From Ignavibacteria bacterium (GTDB lineage: Bacteria; Bacteroidota; Ignavibacteria; Ch128b), in NCBI GenBank assembly GCA_013177855.1, contig JABLYA010000003.1, forward strand, positions 1 through 64,000: DNA of 64,000 bases, read 5' to 3'. The position numbers were made by a program, and so were the translations under genes. This document shows positions 15,504 to 23,926 of this stretch, in pieces. The first letter of the stretch is position 1; each line of letters begins with the position of its first letter. Under the pieces are notes generated by a model. The model did no database searches. It saw nothing but the letters and a program-made list of their open reading frames with translations, and had not been told where the DNA came from.

Positions 15504-16238
15504 ATGATTTTACCAACAACAAAAGTCCCTCCTAAAATGAAAAGCCCAAGGAGGTTATTTATTTATGCTGCTCCAAAAGTAGGTAAAACTACTGCTGTAT
15601 CTTTATTAGAAAATAATCTAATATTAGATTTTGAAGGAGGTACAAACTTTATTGAAGCTTTAAAGGTAGAGATTGAATCTCTAAACGACCTTAAAAAAGT
15701 ATTAGAGGAAGTAAAAAAACAAAAAATAAACTATAAATATGTAACAGTAGACACAGTAACTAAGCTTGAGGAACTATTGATTCCAATGGCAACAAAACTT
15801 TACAAAGAATCTCCAGTTGGAATAAATTATACAGGAGATAATGTATTGACTTTACCAAGAGGAGCTGGTTATCTTTATCTAAGAAAAGCTTTTGATATTA
15901 TTACATCAGCTATAGAATCTACATTTGAAAGAATTATATATGTAGGACATATAAAAGATAAATTCTTAGAAAAAGATGATAAAGAGATAGCTGCTGTAGA
16001 TATTAACTTAACAGGAAAGTTAAAAGCAAAAGCTTGTGCTGATAGTGATGCTATAGGATTTCTCTATAGAGAAGATAAAAAAGTTATGATCAGCTTTATA
16101 CCTTCTAACGATCTATCTTATAATAGTGTTATATGTGGAGCAAGACAACCACATTTAGCTAATAAAAGTTTTCCATTAGTAGAAATGGATGAAACTGGGA
16201 ATTTAATAAGTCATTGGGATAAAATTTTTATTGATTAA
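15504..16238 (+). CDS. Sak4-like RecA-fold recombination ATPase
   Basis: A P-loop ATPase (244 aa) of the phage AAA_24/Sak4 type, which supports single-strand annealing recombination. Walker A is AAPKVGKTT (residues 22-30). ILDFEGG follows, and a Walker B-like strand KYVTVDTVTKLEELL comes next, then VGHIKDKFLE near the middle. A candidate ssDNA-binding protein follows after 17 bases, the usual partner of Sak4 proteins. Context and motifs agree. Confidence 0.85.
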   Translation: MILPTTKVPPKMKSPRRLFIYAAPKVGKTTAVSLLENNLILDFEGGTNFIEALKVEIESLNDLKKVLEEVKKQKINYKYVTVDTVTKLEELLIPMATKLYKESPVGINYTGDNVLTLPRGAGYLYLRKAFDIITSAIESTFERIIYVGHIKDKFLEKDDKEIAAVDINLTGKLKAKACADSDAIGFLYREDKKVMISFIPSNDLSYNSVICGARQPHLANKSFPLVEMDETGNLISHWDKIFID

Positions 16239-16255
16239 CTTAAAAATTAAAATTT

Positions 16256-17005
16256 ATGATTACAATTGGAAATGAAAGTTCAAAAATTTACACAGGTTTA
16301 GCAGAGTGCAAAGTTGTAACTATTAACCCAACTAAACAAGAATTAAAAGAATTAGGAATTAATTACACTAATGACCCAGAATATCTATCTGCATCTCCAG
16401 ATGGTAATAAACTCCTTAGATTAGATATTTGGTTGAAAATCTTAAAAACTGGAACACTTACCAAATTATCTATATTTTTGGAAGATGTTACTGCAACATC
16501 AAGTAATGAAAAGATTCAATTTATTGATAAAAGGGGAAATGCTATCTATGTAAGTAAAAGAGAAGAATTATCTAATTATGAATGGATAGATTTAAAATCA
16601 GCTAGGCCTGCTATTAAGGGTGAAACTAAATTGATTAATTTCCTAAAATCTTGGCTTAAAGTGCCAAAAGATGGAGTAGCTACTATAGATAATATGGATA
16701 GTCTTCTAAGAGGTAATGTTAGTGAATTGAAAAAATATGTGGAATTAGCTAAAGACTATAAGATTGTAGTATTGTTAACAGTTAAAAACGGATATCAATC
16801 TGTATGGACAGACATGTTTGGTAAATCTGTAGCTAGTGCTCCATTGTTTATTAAAGCTTTGGAAAAATCTGTTAATAAACCAGAATTCCAAAATTCATTT
16901 GAATTCAAAGAATTTACTGGTGTACAATATGAAACTAATATGAATGAATCAGAAGCTTCTGAAGATGATGCTAATGAAGAAGATAGCTTAGAAAACATCT
17001 GGTAA
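16256..17005 (+). CDS. Candidate single-stranded DNA-binding protein
   Basis: A 249-residue beta-rich protein with a strongly acidic C-terminal tail ending in an aromatic residue (EASEDDANEEDSLENIW). This is the arrangement used by bacterial SSB and T7 gp2.5-type proteins to contact replication partners. It lies between the Sak4-like ATPase and the primase. The OB fold itself cannot be confirmed by eye. Confidence 0.65.
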   Translation: MITIGNESSKIYTGLAECKVVTINPTKQELKELGINYTNDPEYLSASPDGNKLLRLDIWLKILKTGTLTKLSIFLEDVTATSSNEKIQFIDKRGNAIYVSKREELSNYEWIDLKSARPAIKGETKLINFLKSWLKVPKDGVATIDNMDSLLRGNVSELKKYVELAKDYKIVVLLTVKNGYQSVWTDMFGKSVASAPLFIKALEKSVNKPEFQNSFEFKEFTGVQYETNMNESEASEDDANEEDSLENIW

Positions 17006-17006
17006 T

Positions 17007-17957
17007 ATGTTTAATACAAAAGCTTTAGAAAGTTATATACTTTCTTTAACAGATGAAGAAACATTGTTTAGAAAGTATATTCCACAATTTAAAGCAATAA
17101 ATAAGAAGTTTAAAGCAGTTGGGAGAGAGGAATCTCTCCCTTCTGCTGTTATAACTTCATATAACAACAGATTATACTATAAAGATTTTGGAAGTAGTTT
17201 AAAAGCTATGGATGTATTTTCTTTTTTAAAATTTTTCTTCAATTTAGATTATGTAGATATATTAAATGAAGTAAATGATTATGAGCCAAAATATGTGCAA
17301 AGTAAAAATAAAATAAGTATATATGAAGAAACAAAATCTAATATAGTATTTAAATTACGTCCATTTAAAATTAAAGATAAACACTATTGGGAAGAATATA
17401 AAGTAATAACAAAAGAAGTATTAAGAAAATATAATGTATATCCAGTAGAATATGCAGATATAATAAAAGAGAGAGAAACATTTAGAATAATGCCAAAATT
17501 ATTGTATGTATATGTATTGAATGATTTAAGATTAAAGTTTTATAACCCATTAAATAAAAGATATAAGTTTTTTGGCAATTCTAATAAGTATAGTATTCAA
17601 GGATATGATAATATTCCTACTATTGGAGAGTTATTAATAATTACAAAAAGTTTAAAGGATGTAATGGTATTAAATCAATTAGGCTATAATAGTATAGCTC
17701 CTAATTCAGAAACAGTTTTATTACCAGAAATGGTAATGAAAGATTTAAATATAAGATTTAAAAACATATTAGTATTATTCGATAATGATCAAACAGGAGT
17801 AAAAAATGCAGAACTGTATAAATGTATATATAACATAAAATATTTTACAATACCAGACTATAAATATAAAGATATATCAGACTATATAAAATTTAATACG
17901 GTAGATAGTACAAAAAGATTATTAGAAGACCTAATAAAAACTACTCTATATGCCTAA
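17007..17957 (+). CDS. DnaG-like primase with TOPRIM domain
   Basis: A primase of 316 aa. The C-terminal half is a TOPRIM domain: strand LLIITKSLKDVMVL (residues 208-222), then ILVLFDNDQTGVKNA with D259 and D261. The catalytic Glu normally found in the first TOPRIM motif (EG...D) is replaced by T213-K214-S215, with D218 retained. The N-terminal part has no zinc-ribbon cysteines and a KDFGSSLKAMDVFSFL segment like the N-terminal fold of phage DnaG relatives. It overlaps the RusA-like gene by 8 bases. Confidence 0.8.
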   Translation: MFNTKALESYILSLTDEETLFRKYIPQFKAINKKFKAVGREESLPSAVITSYNNRLYYKDFGSSLKAMDVFSFLKFFFNLDYVDILNEVNDYEPKYVQSKNKISIYEETKSNIVFKLRPFKIKDKHYWEEYKVITKEVLRKYNVYPVEYADIIKERETFRIMPKLLYVYVLNDLRLKFYNPLNKRYKFFGNSNKYSIQGYDNIPTIGELLIITKSLKDVMVLNQLGYNSIAPNSETVLLPEMVMKDLNIRFKNILVLFDNDQTGVKNAELYKCIYNIKYFTIPDYKYKDISDYIKFNTVDSTKRLLEDLIKTTLYA

Positions 17958-18435
17958 TAGAGAGCTAATAACAGAAGCAATTAATATTACTAATAAAAAC
18001 AATCTTATATTTTTACCGTATAATGTACCATCATTAAAGAACAGTAAGATTGTTACTAATAATGGAGTATTTCCATCAAGGACTGTATCAAAATATTTAA
18101 AAAGTTTAAATATACAAAGCTATTCTTCTAAAAATAAATATGTCAAAATAAAAAATAATTCTGAAGACATATTTTATAACACTATAAAACCATTTTTTAA
18201 ATTACAACATTTAACAGAACCTCCTTACATATATGGGTTTCACTTTGTAAGGAATTCTAAACATAAGTTTGACTTTATTAATGCTTGTCAAATATTAGCA
18301 GATTTATTTGTTGCTTACGATTTAATAAAAGATGATGATATGGATAATTTTATTCCAATACCATTAATTATAAATGGTAATTACTACTCTTACTCAAAAA
18401 CTAAACCAGGTGTTTACATATACTTGTTTGTATGA
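17950..18435 (+). CDS. RusA-like Holliday junction resolvase
   Basis: A 161-residue endonuclease candidate. The RusA pattern is visible in KHKFDFINACQIL (D108, N111) followed by a hydrophobic helix and GL/LIKDDDMDNF (D128-D130), the acidic metal-binding set. Length is close to typical RusA (about 120-160 aa). It overlaps both neighbours by a few bases. It would resolve recombination and replication junctions before packaging. Confidence 0.75.
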   Translation: MPNRELITEAINITNKNNLIFLPYNVPSLKNSKIVTNNGVFPSRTVSKYLKSLNIQSYSSKNKYVKIKNNSEDIFYNTIKPFFKLQHLTEPPYIYGFHFVRNSKHKFDFINACQILADLFVAYDLIKDDDMDNFIPIPLIINGNYYSYSKTKPGVYIYLFV

Positions 18436-19241
18436 GTTACTGTTCAATAGCAACAATAATAGACATTTTAAATGGAGAAATAGTAATAACTCCATTAAAT
18501 GCAAGAGATCTAAGACTGACTATTGTTAACCCTTATATAGATGAAATTTATGTAGATGATGAATTAGTTAAAGTAATAACTAATTCTTTCACTATAGAAA
18601 AAAATTCTATATTAAATGTTTGGTTAACAGATTCTATACAATCAAAATATGTAGTAAAATATATACATAAACAAAGTGTTCTATCTAATCAAAATAGAAC
18701 GTATTTAATTAACACTGTTGATGTTAATGAAAGTGTTATATTCATATTGCCTAATATGAATTTGAATATAAAAAAATTAAAATTAAGTAGTTTGTTCTAT
18801 AATATGTATATAGTTAATGATGACTACATTGGTTTAATGTATAGAGTTATAAATAATGAAGAGTATTTAGAATTAGAAAATTATTTAAAAAGTTGTGATA
18901 ATTTTTATAATATCTATAACTACAATAAGTTTTTCGATTTATTTCTATTTAAAGCTACAGATGAATTAAAAGTATGTATAGATTTTTACTTAAATGGTAA
19001 ATATTCTAAATTGTATGACATTTGGAAAAATAATATAGTTGAAATTTATTACTATATACAAAATATATTCAAATTTGAGTATGACATAGATTATATACAT
19101 AGAGTATTAGAAAAAGATATTGGATTAAAAAAAGCATTAGAAAACTTTTTCAATATAAAACTTAACGAGAATATAGATTTGCATAAGATACCAGATACAA
19201 ATAAAGAAGTTATTAACTTAAACTTAATTAAAAATGAATGA
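18432..19241 (+). CDS. Unknown protein in recombination block (269 aa)
   Basis: A protein with a beta-rich N-terminal half and a Tyr/Asn/Ile-rich helical C-terminal half. No catalytic motif is apparent. It overlaps the RusA-like gene (ATGA) and the nuclease gene (8 bases), so it is translated with DNA-processing enzymes. Confidence 0.6.
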   Translation: MSYCSIATIIDILNGEIVITPLNARDLRLTIVNPYIDEIYVDDELVKVITNSFTIEKNSILNVWLTDSIQSKYVVKYIHKQSVLSNQNRTYLINTVDVNESVIFILPNMNLNIKKLKLSSLFYNMYIVNDDYIGLMYRVINNEEYLELENYLKSCDNFYNIYNYNKFFDLFLFKATDELKVCIDFYLNGKYSKLYDIWKNNIVEIYYYIQNIFKFEYDIDYIHRVLEKDIGLKKALENFFNIKLNENIDLHKIPDTNKEVINLNLIKNE

Positions 19242-20310
19242 TCTATTATTAAATAAACATATTATAACAAAAGAAGAGTATGACAATTTAGTAGTACCTT
19301 CATATAGTTTATTAAAAGAATTGGAGAAACATCCTATAAATCTTAGATTAGCATTAGAAGGGCATGCAAAACCAGAAACTGATTCAATGCTATTGGGAAA
19401 TGTGTTTGATGCTATAATAAGTTACAACATGGATAAATACCTTGTATATGAAGGTACACTCCCAAAAAACAAAATGCTGGATGTAGCTAATAAATATATA
19501 GAAATGAAAAAAACAGACTTTACAACTGGTGAATCAGATGATGAATTATGTTTATTAGCAAGAAGTGTTGTAGGTTATAATGAAAATTTAAAACCAGAAA
19601 CTTTTATAAGAAAATTTAATGAGGAATGTAAAGCCTATGTAGATACAGCATTAAGGAATAAAAATAAAGTAATTATACATAAAAACTTATATGAAACAGC
19701 TAATAATTTAGTTAAATTATTACATTTAGATTATTCTTATCGTCAACTTGAATATAATGCTACAAGAATTTTAAGACAAATTCATCTTGTAGCTAATATA
19801 AAAATTGCATCTGAAGTAAAATCTATGAGTAAAAACAAAACTAATAATTATAAAGAGAATTATAAGGAAAGTTACAAAGAATATACTGTTAAAGGAACTC
19901 CAGATGTTGTATTTATTGATGACATAAGAAAGACTGTTACTATTATAGACTATAAAACAACTCAAGGAAGACAATTTGAAAGCAATTACATCAATTATAG
20001 ATATTTTATACAAGAAGTTTTGTATATAGAAATTCTAAAAAGTATCTTCCCTGATTATGAAGTTACCTTCTTTTTTATTGTTTTAGATACTAACTTTGTT
20101 TATCCAATAGAATGGTTTGCTAGTTCTTTAAGTGTTAAATACATAGCAATGTATGGTGGAACCTCCTCAATTATTTCTTTAGGAACTCATATCTATGATT
20201 TAAATACTAAAGGTATTTATAGGTTAATTGAGGATTTCTATTGGCATGTTAATAACTCAATGTTTGATCATCCCACTGATTATTATTTAAGAAATTTTAA
20301 CCTAATTTAA
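19234..20310 (+). CDS. PD-(D/E)XK exonuclease (RecB/Cas4-like)
   Basis: A nuclease of 358 aa. The early segment DSMLLGNVFDAII matches the first conserved helix of RecB-type phage nucleases. The catalytic core is KGTPDVVFIDD (D224), then TIIDYKTTQGR (D239-x-K241), followed by the helix with Q in YFIQEVLYIEIL. It probably makes single-stranded ends for Sak4-dependent recombination or degrades host DNA. The middle has a Lys/Asn-rich insertion (residues 190-210). Confidence 0.85.
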   Translation: MNDLLLNKHIITKEEYDNLVVPSYSLLKELEKHPINLRLALEGHAKPETDSMLLGNVFDAIISYNMDKYLVYEGTLPKNKMLDVANKYIEMKKTDFTTGESDDELCLLARSVVGYNENLKPETFIRKFNEECKAYVDTALRNKNKVIIHKNLYETANNLVKLLHLDYSYRQLEYNATRILRQIHLVANIKIASEVKSMSKNKTNNYKENYKESYKEYTVKGTPDVVFIDDIRKTVTIIDYKTTQGRQFESNYINYRYFIQEVLYIEILKSIFPDYEVTFFFIVLDTNFVYPIEWFASSLSVKYIAMYGGTSSIISLGTHIYDLNTKGIYRLIEDFYWHVNNSMFDHPTDYYLRNFNLI

Positions 20311-20321
20311 ATTAAATAGTT

Positions 20322-20614
20322 ATGAAAAATTTAGATTTATTAAACAAAATAAATAATGAAATAAAAGATACTTTTGATTTAGATCTAAAGAAAATTAAGA
20401 AAGTATCTTATACTAAAAATGATTACTACTACTATTGTTGTTTAAAAAGCTTTATAATTTTAGCTAAAAAAACAACATACCTACAAGAGAAATATCCAAA
20501 TTTTTAAATTTGGCTAATAATACTGTTAATTATCACTATAATACTAGAACTCTATTACCAAGAGAAGTTAAAAACTATCTAAAATTGATTAAACCTTTTA
20601 GATATGAAAAATAA
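20322..20614 (+). pseudogene. Helix-turn-helix-like small protein split by a frameshift in A7
   Basis: The ATG frame from 20322 stops at 20507 after 61 codons. A -1 shift on the run of seven A's at 20466-20472 continues the protein to the TAA at 20612-20614, giving 97 residues. The continuation (REISKFLNLANNTVNYHYN) looks like a DNA-binding helix-turn-helix and is more protein-like than the zero-frame end. It could be programmed or transcriptional slippage, an inactive gene, or a missing A in the assembly. Confidence 0.5.
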
Positions 20615-20636
20615 TATTTAACAAAATTTAAATGAT

Positions 20637-20858
20637 ATGCATATTAATAATCCAAATTATGAAAATAAAAACACAGATGTAACAATAAAATCAATTTTAT
20701 TATTTAAAAATGGAGATGAAGAATTAGAGCTAATCAATGTTCTTCATATTGAAAAAAAGATGAAATTAGAAAATGTTAACAACTTTCAGGAAAAATTACA
20801 AAAGTTTTATACAAAGAAATTTAAAATTCCTGTATTAGTACTGTTAATTTATATATAA
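20637..20858 (+). CDS. Small protein of unknown function (73 aa)
   Basis: A 73-residue charged protein ending in a hydrophobic stretch (IPVLVLLIYI). The start ATG 20637 lacks the AACTATG context of its neighbours. No family is recognised; it could be a weakly supported frame. Confidence 0.45.
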   Translation: MHINNPNYENKNTDVTIKSILLFKNGDEELELINVLHIEKKMKLENVNNFQEKLQKFYTKKFKIPVLVLLIYI

Positions 20859-20866
20859 TCTTTGTT

Positions 20867-20931
20867 GGGGATACTACTATTTAGTGGGTTGTGAATTGAT
20901 TACATTTTGTATTCTTGTGCGTGGTATCCCC
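20867..20931 (+). promoter_or_regulatory. Long-range hairpin enclosing a CRISPR-repeat-like unit
   Basis: GGGGATAC (20867-20874) pairs with GTATCCCC (20924-20931). Between them lies the first copy of the repeat also found at 26640. The structure occupies the leader of the uracil-DNA glycosylase gene. Confidence 0.5.
20888..20925 (+). repeat. Solitary repeat copy A (resembles a type II-C CRISPR repeat)
   Basis: The first 26 bases (20888-20913, beginning GTTGTGAATTG) are identical to 26640-26665, and similarity continues for about 12 more bases with three mismatches. The beginning and the internal GTATTCTTG resemble Bacteroidetes type II-C CRISPR repeats, which start GTTGTG and contain GTATCTTTG. 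There is one unit only, with no array and no cas genes. Confidence 0.6.
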
Positions 20932-20948
20932 ATTTAATAATAATCGTA

Positions 20949-21623
20949 ATGACAATGATACAAAATTATATTCAGCAAGATTGGAGTTATGTTTTATCTC
21001 CTGTAATGAATTCTAATTACTTTATAACTTTAGGAAAAACAATAAAACAGGAAAGAACTAAAAAAGTTATATATCCAGAAACTAACGATAAAGTATTTAG
21101 ATGCTTTAAAGAAACATCTTTTAATGGTTTAAAAGTTGTAATATTAGGACAAGATCCCTATCATGATGGAAGTGCTACAGGTTTAGCATTTGCTAATGAA
21201 ACTAAACCATTAAGTCCTTCATTAAGAACTATACTTAATGAAGTATACGATGATATTTATGGTAATGTTGGGCCTTATCCAGATAGTTCATTAATTCATT
21301 GGGCTAATCAAGGAGTGTTATTGTTGAATTCTGCTTTAACTGTAGAGAAAGGAAATCCATTAAGTCATGTAAATTTATGGTCAAAATTTACAGAAGAAGT
21401 TTTAAGTATTATAAATAATAATACCACTGGAATAGTATTTCTTTGTTGGGGAGCTTATGCTAAAAATATAATTAATAAAACAATTAATCCATCTTTGCAT
21501 TATATTTTATATGCTGGACACCCTTCTCCACTAAACAGAGCTAATCCATTTAAAGGATGTAAGCATTTTAGTAAAACAAATAATATACTTTATGGAATGA
21601 ATGGAGTAACTATAAAATGGTAA
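20949..21623 (+). CDS. ung: Uracil-DNA glycosylase, family 1
   Basis: A DNA repair enzyme (224 aa) that removes uracil from DNA. I choose ATG 20949 over the TTG 14 codons upstream, which lies in the repeat. The catalytic motif GQDPYH spans residues 67-72 (catalytic D69), and the second motif HPSPLNRANPF begins at H191. Both are intact, and length matches bacterial Ung (about 220-230 aa). UDGs are common in crAss-like phages. The ORF is in the early arm, where it would keep replicated phage DNA free of uracil. Confidence 0.96.
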   Translation: MTMIQNYIQQDWSYVLSPVMNSNYFITLGKTIKQERTKKVIYPETNDKVFRCFKETSFNGLKVVILGQDPYHDGSATGLAFANETKPLSPSLRTILNEVYDDIYGNVGPYPDSSLIHWANQGVLLLNSALTVEKGNPLSHVNLWSKFTEEVLSIINNNTTGIVFLCWGAYAKNIINKTINPSLHYILYAGHPSPLNRANPFKGCKHFSKTNNILYGMNGVTIKW

Positions 21624-21639
21624 TTAAAAACATAAAACT

Positions 21640-21783
21640 ATGGAAAGATTTGGTGAATTTGTAGACATGATGATAAAAGGATTTTTGCTGGTAACAGCAT
21701 TGTATTCATTAGGATTTATTACAGTGGTTATCTTTAGTGGAATAGTAAAGTTTTTAAATTATTTTAAAATCAAAAAATATTAA
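21640..21783 (+). CDS. Small single-span membrane protein (47 aa)
   Basis: The start context AACTATG fits its neighbours. One transmembrane helix spans about residues 13-38 (GFLLVTALYSLGFITVVIF), followed by a short basic tail (KIKKY). It lies between ung and the next small gene with 4-16 base gaps. Function unknown. Confidence 0.6.
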   Translation: MERFGEFVDMMIKGFLLVTALYSLGFITVVIFSGIVKFLNYFKIKKY

Positions 21784-21787
21784 AACT

Positions 21788-22012
21788 ATGACTATGTTTT
21801 TAGAAGATACAGATAATATATATGTATTAGTAAGATGGCCAGATGTACAAGATTACATGGATTATGATTGGTTTGTTGAAGAAGCTGTATTACATCCAGA
21901 AATTTCATCTGTTTATTTTATTCCTATAAATAGAATTCATAATACAACTAAATTATTTGATAATCCATTTTTTACTAAAGAATCTTTTAACGATAATTTT
22001 GATGACATATGA
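21788..22012 (+). CDS. Small acidic protein of unknown function (74 aa)
   Basis: A 74-residue acidic, aromatic protein (WPDVQDYMDYDWFVEEAV). Its stop overlaps the start of the glucosaminidase gene by ATGA, so they are translated together. No family is recognised. Confidence 0.6.
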   Translation: MTMFLEDTDNIYVLVRWPDVQDYMDYDWFVEEAVLHPEISSVYFIPINRIHNTTKLFDNPFFTKESFNDNFDDI

Positions 22013-22566
22013 AAGGAAAAATGATTATTGATGAAAATGATTTATCCATAAAAATAGTAGAAAACAACTATATAAAATTGAAATATTTAATGATTTTACT
22101 TTTTGGATTATTTATTTTAAATCTAACTATATTATTTATTATTCAAAGCAAGAGTATAATATATATAGAATCGGAAAAACAAGTGATAGTAACATCAAGA
22201 ATAGACTTTTCTGAAGAAAAGCTTATAAAATACATTAATAAATTAAAGATAAGATTTCCAAATATAGTCTATGCTCAAGCTATTTTAGAAACTAATGGAT
22301 TTAAAAGTAAAATATTTAACGAAAATCATAATCTTTTTGGAATGAAGATGCCTATTAGCAGACCTACCCTAGTGGTAGGTACTGCTAATGGACATAATGT
22401 TTATAATAATTGGAGAGAATCAGTTATAGATTATGCTTTATTCCAAACTACTTATGCTAAAAATATTCAAACAGAAGAAGAATATCTGCAATTCTTAGAA
22501 GCATATGCTGAAAATACTTTATATGTTACTAAAGTTAGTAAAATACTTAAAGACATAAAACAATGA
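22009..22566 (+). CDS. Membrane-anchored glucosaminidase (Bax/GH73-like), copy 1
   Basis: A peptidoglycan hydrolase candidate (185 aa). It has a short cytoplasmic N-terminus, one transmembrane anchor at about residues 26-46, and a periplasmic domain. The catalytic region IVYAQAILETNGFKSKIF (Glu94) followed by NHNLFGMK is the glucosaminidase/Bax signature, with a later WRESVIDYALFQ helix. There is no cleavable signal peptide, so it should stay in the inner membrane. A paralogue at 27585-28133 shares the same layout and motifs. Being in the early arm, it is unlikely to be the main lysis enzyme. Confidence 0.85.
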   Translation: MKGKMIIDENDLSIKIVENNYIKLKYLMILLFGLFILNLTILFIIQSKSIIYIESEKQVIVTSRIDFSEEKLIKYINKLKIRFPNIVYAQAILETNGFKSKIFNENHNLFGMKMPISRPTLVVGTANGHNVYNNWRESVIDYALFQTTYAKNIQTEEEYLQFLEAYAENTLYVTKVSKILKDIKQ

Positions 22567-22636
22567 TAATATTTAGTAATATTGCACAAAGATATATTTT
22601 TATTTGATTAATTTAATAAATTAAAAACTGTTAACT

Positions 22637-23065
22637 ATGAAAATAATATTAGAAGATATTGTTTATACCGATGAAAAAGATTTCGCTTTTAACTACTTAA
22701 AAGATGTAATAGTTTTATCTGAATTTATGCCTACAATTTATTCTGGTTATCCTAAGAATAAAGCTATTAGACAAGATATTATAAAGAACATTGGTTTAGA
22801 TCATGTATATGTAAAAAAGCTATGGGCGTCAATACCAAATTTAACAAGATTTAAGCTTACTAGTGAATATAATCAAGCTTATCCACTAATAGAAAGATTA
22901 TTAGTAAAATATAGATTAAACTTTTCAAATCTGTTTGAACCATTTTATTATGATAAAATTAATGAAGTTAGGAAAAAAGTAGCTAGTATCCTTAATGAAT
23001 ACTATAAAAAACATGTACATAAAGTAAGTACATATAATAGGAGTAAACTTGAAAAAGAAATTTAA
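22637..23065 (+). CDS. Unknown protein (142 aa)
   Basis: A basic helical protein starting in the TAACTATG context after a 70-base AT-rich gap. The segment NKAIRQDIIKNIGLDHVYVKKLW looks like a helical DNA-binding or protein-contact region, but no motif is decisive. Confidence 0.55.
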   Translation: MKIILEDIVYTDEKDFAFNYLKDVIVLSEFMPTIYSGYPKNKAIRQDIIKNIGLDHVYVKKLWASIPNLTRFKLTSEYNQAYPLIERLLVKYRLNFSNLFEPFYYDKINEVRKKVASILNEYYKKHVHKVSTYNRSKLEKEI

Positions 23066-23085
23066 ATATTAAAATCCATATCAAA

Positions 23086-23406
23086 ATGGAAAATTACATA
23101 GAATATATCCAAATAATTGGATTAATCATTATTATAGTATTTTTAACGATCCCCATAATAAAACTAATTAAATTTGATGATGATGCTAAATACTTAGAAA
23201 TGATTAAAGATTATAAGAAAATTAGTCAATCTATAAATAATTGTACTTCATTAAAAGAATTGGAATCTATAATAACTTCAGTACAATCCTTCAATATTAA
23301 GTATAGTTTAAATCCTACACTTAATTTTTACTGTGAAGTTTTAACAATGTTGTATTTTAGTAAAGCAAAAGAATTAGTAAATAGTGATAAAAAGAATAGA
23401 TCTTGA
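23086..23406 (+). CDS. Small membrane protein (106 aa)
   Basis: An N-terminal transmembrane helix (about residues 7-29, IIGLIIIIVFLTIPIIKLI) is followed by a cytoplasmic helical domain. The next small frame overlaps its end. Function unknown. Confidence 0.55.
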   Translation: MENYIEYIQIIGLIIIIVFLTIPIIKLIKFDDDAKYLEMIKDYKKISQSINNCTSLKELESIITSVQSFNIKYSLNPTLNFYCEVLTMLYFSKAKELVNSDKKNRS

Positions 23407-23524
23407 TATCAACAAAAAAGAATTTGCAAATATGCAAAAATGTTGTCAACAACACAATGCTTTATGGGATGCAATGGTAATGAAAAATGTTATGAATTAT
23501 TATCAAAGCCTTAACATGTCATAA
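23384..23524 (+). CDS. Very small protein, GTG start overlapping previous gene (46 aa)
   Basis: A frame from GTG 23384, overlapping the preceding gene by 23 bases, to TAA 23522-23524, with an alternative ATG at 23432 (30 aa). The translation (MQKCCQQHNALWDAMVM and MNYYQSLNMS) is protein-like. Support is weak and there is no known family. Confidence 0.35.
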   Translation: MIKRIDLDINKKEFANMQKCCQQHNALWDAMVMKNVMNYYQSLNMS

Positions 23525-23551
23525 ATAAACAAATAATAATATTTGAAAAAT

Positions 23552-23875
23552 ATGAAACCAATTGTTCATAAATTATGTGAGTTTTTAATAACAAAAAAAA
23601 TTTATCCAGATAGATTTTCCTTTAAAAGGACAAGAGCTGGAAAAATACAAAAACAACATGGGGCTTTTAGTTGGACTATGAATTGTCTTGAACCTGCATT
23701 TTTTGAAATAAAATCACCCCATACTGTAAAAGAAATATTAGAAAACAAAGATAAAGTTTATTTTGTTGAGACAGCCGTAACTATACAAGTACTTATAAAT
23801 TATACGGATGAAGATATAGTTGAAAATTATAAACCTTATAAAGCAGTTTATAAAGATAGAAACCACAAATCTTAA
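23552..23875 (+). CDS. Unknown protein (107 aa)
   Basis: The start is taken at ATG 23552 rather than TTG 23543. A basic N-terminal half (RFSFKRTRAGKIQKQHG) precedes a beta-rich part and an acidic end. No motif is recognised. Confidence 0.5.
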   Translation: MKPIVHKLCEFLITKKIYPDRFSFKRTRAGKIQKQHGAFSWTMNCLEPAFFEIKSPHTVKEILENKDKVYFVETAVTIQVLINYTDEDIVENYKPYKAVYKDRNHKS

Positions 23876-23926
23876 ACTTTAAATTAAATTATGAAACTTA
23901 ATTAATAAACTTTAAAATTTAAAACT

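Noticed and set aside
22567-22636. Promoter with TAATATTG
   Set aside because: One mismatch to TAnnTTTG and no -33 box; in such AT-rich DNA this is expected by chance.
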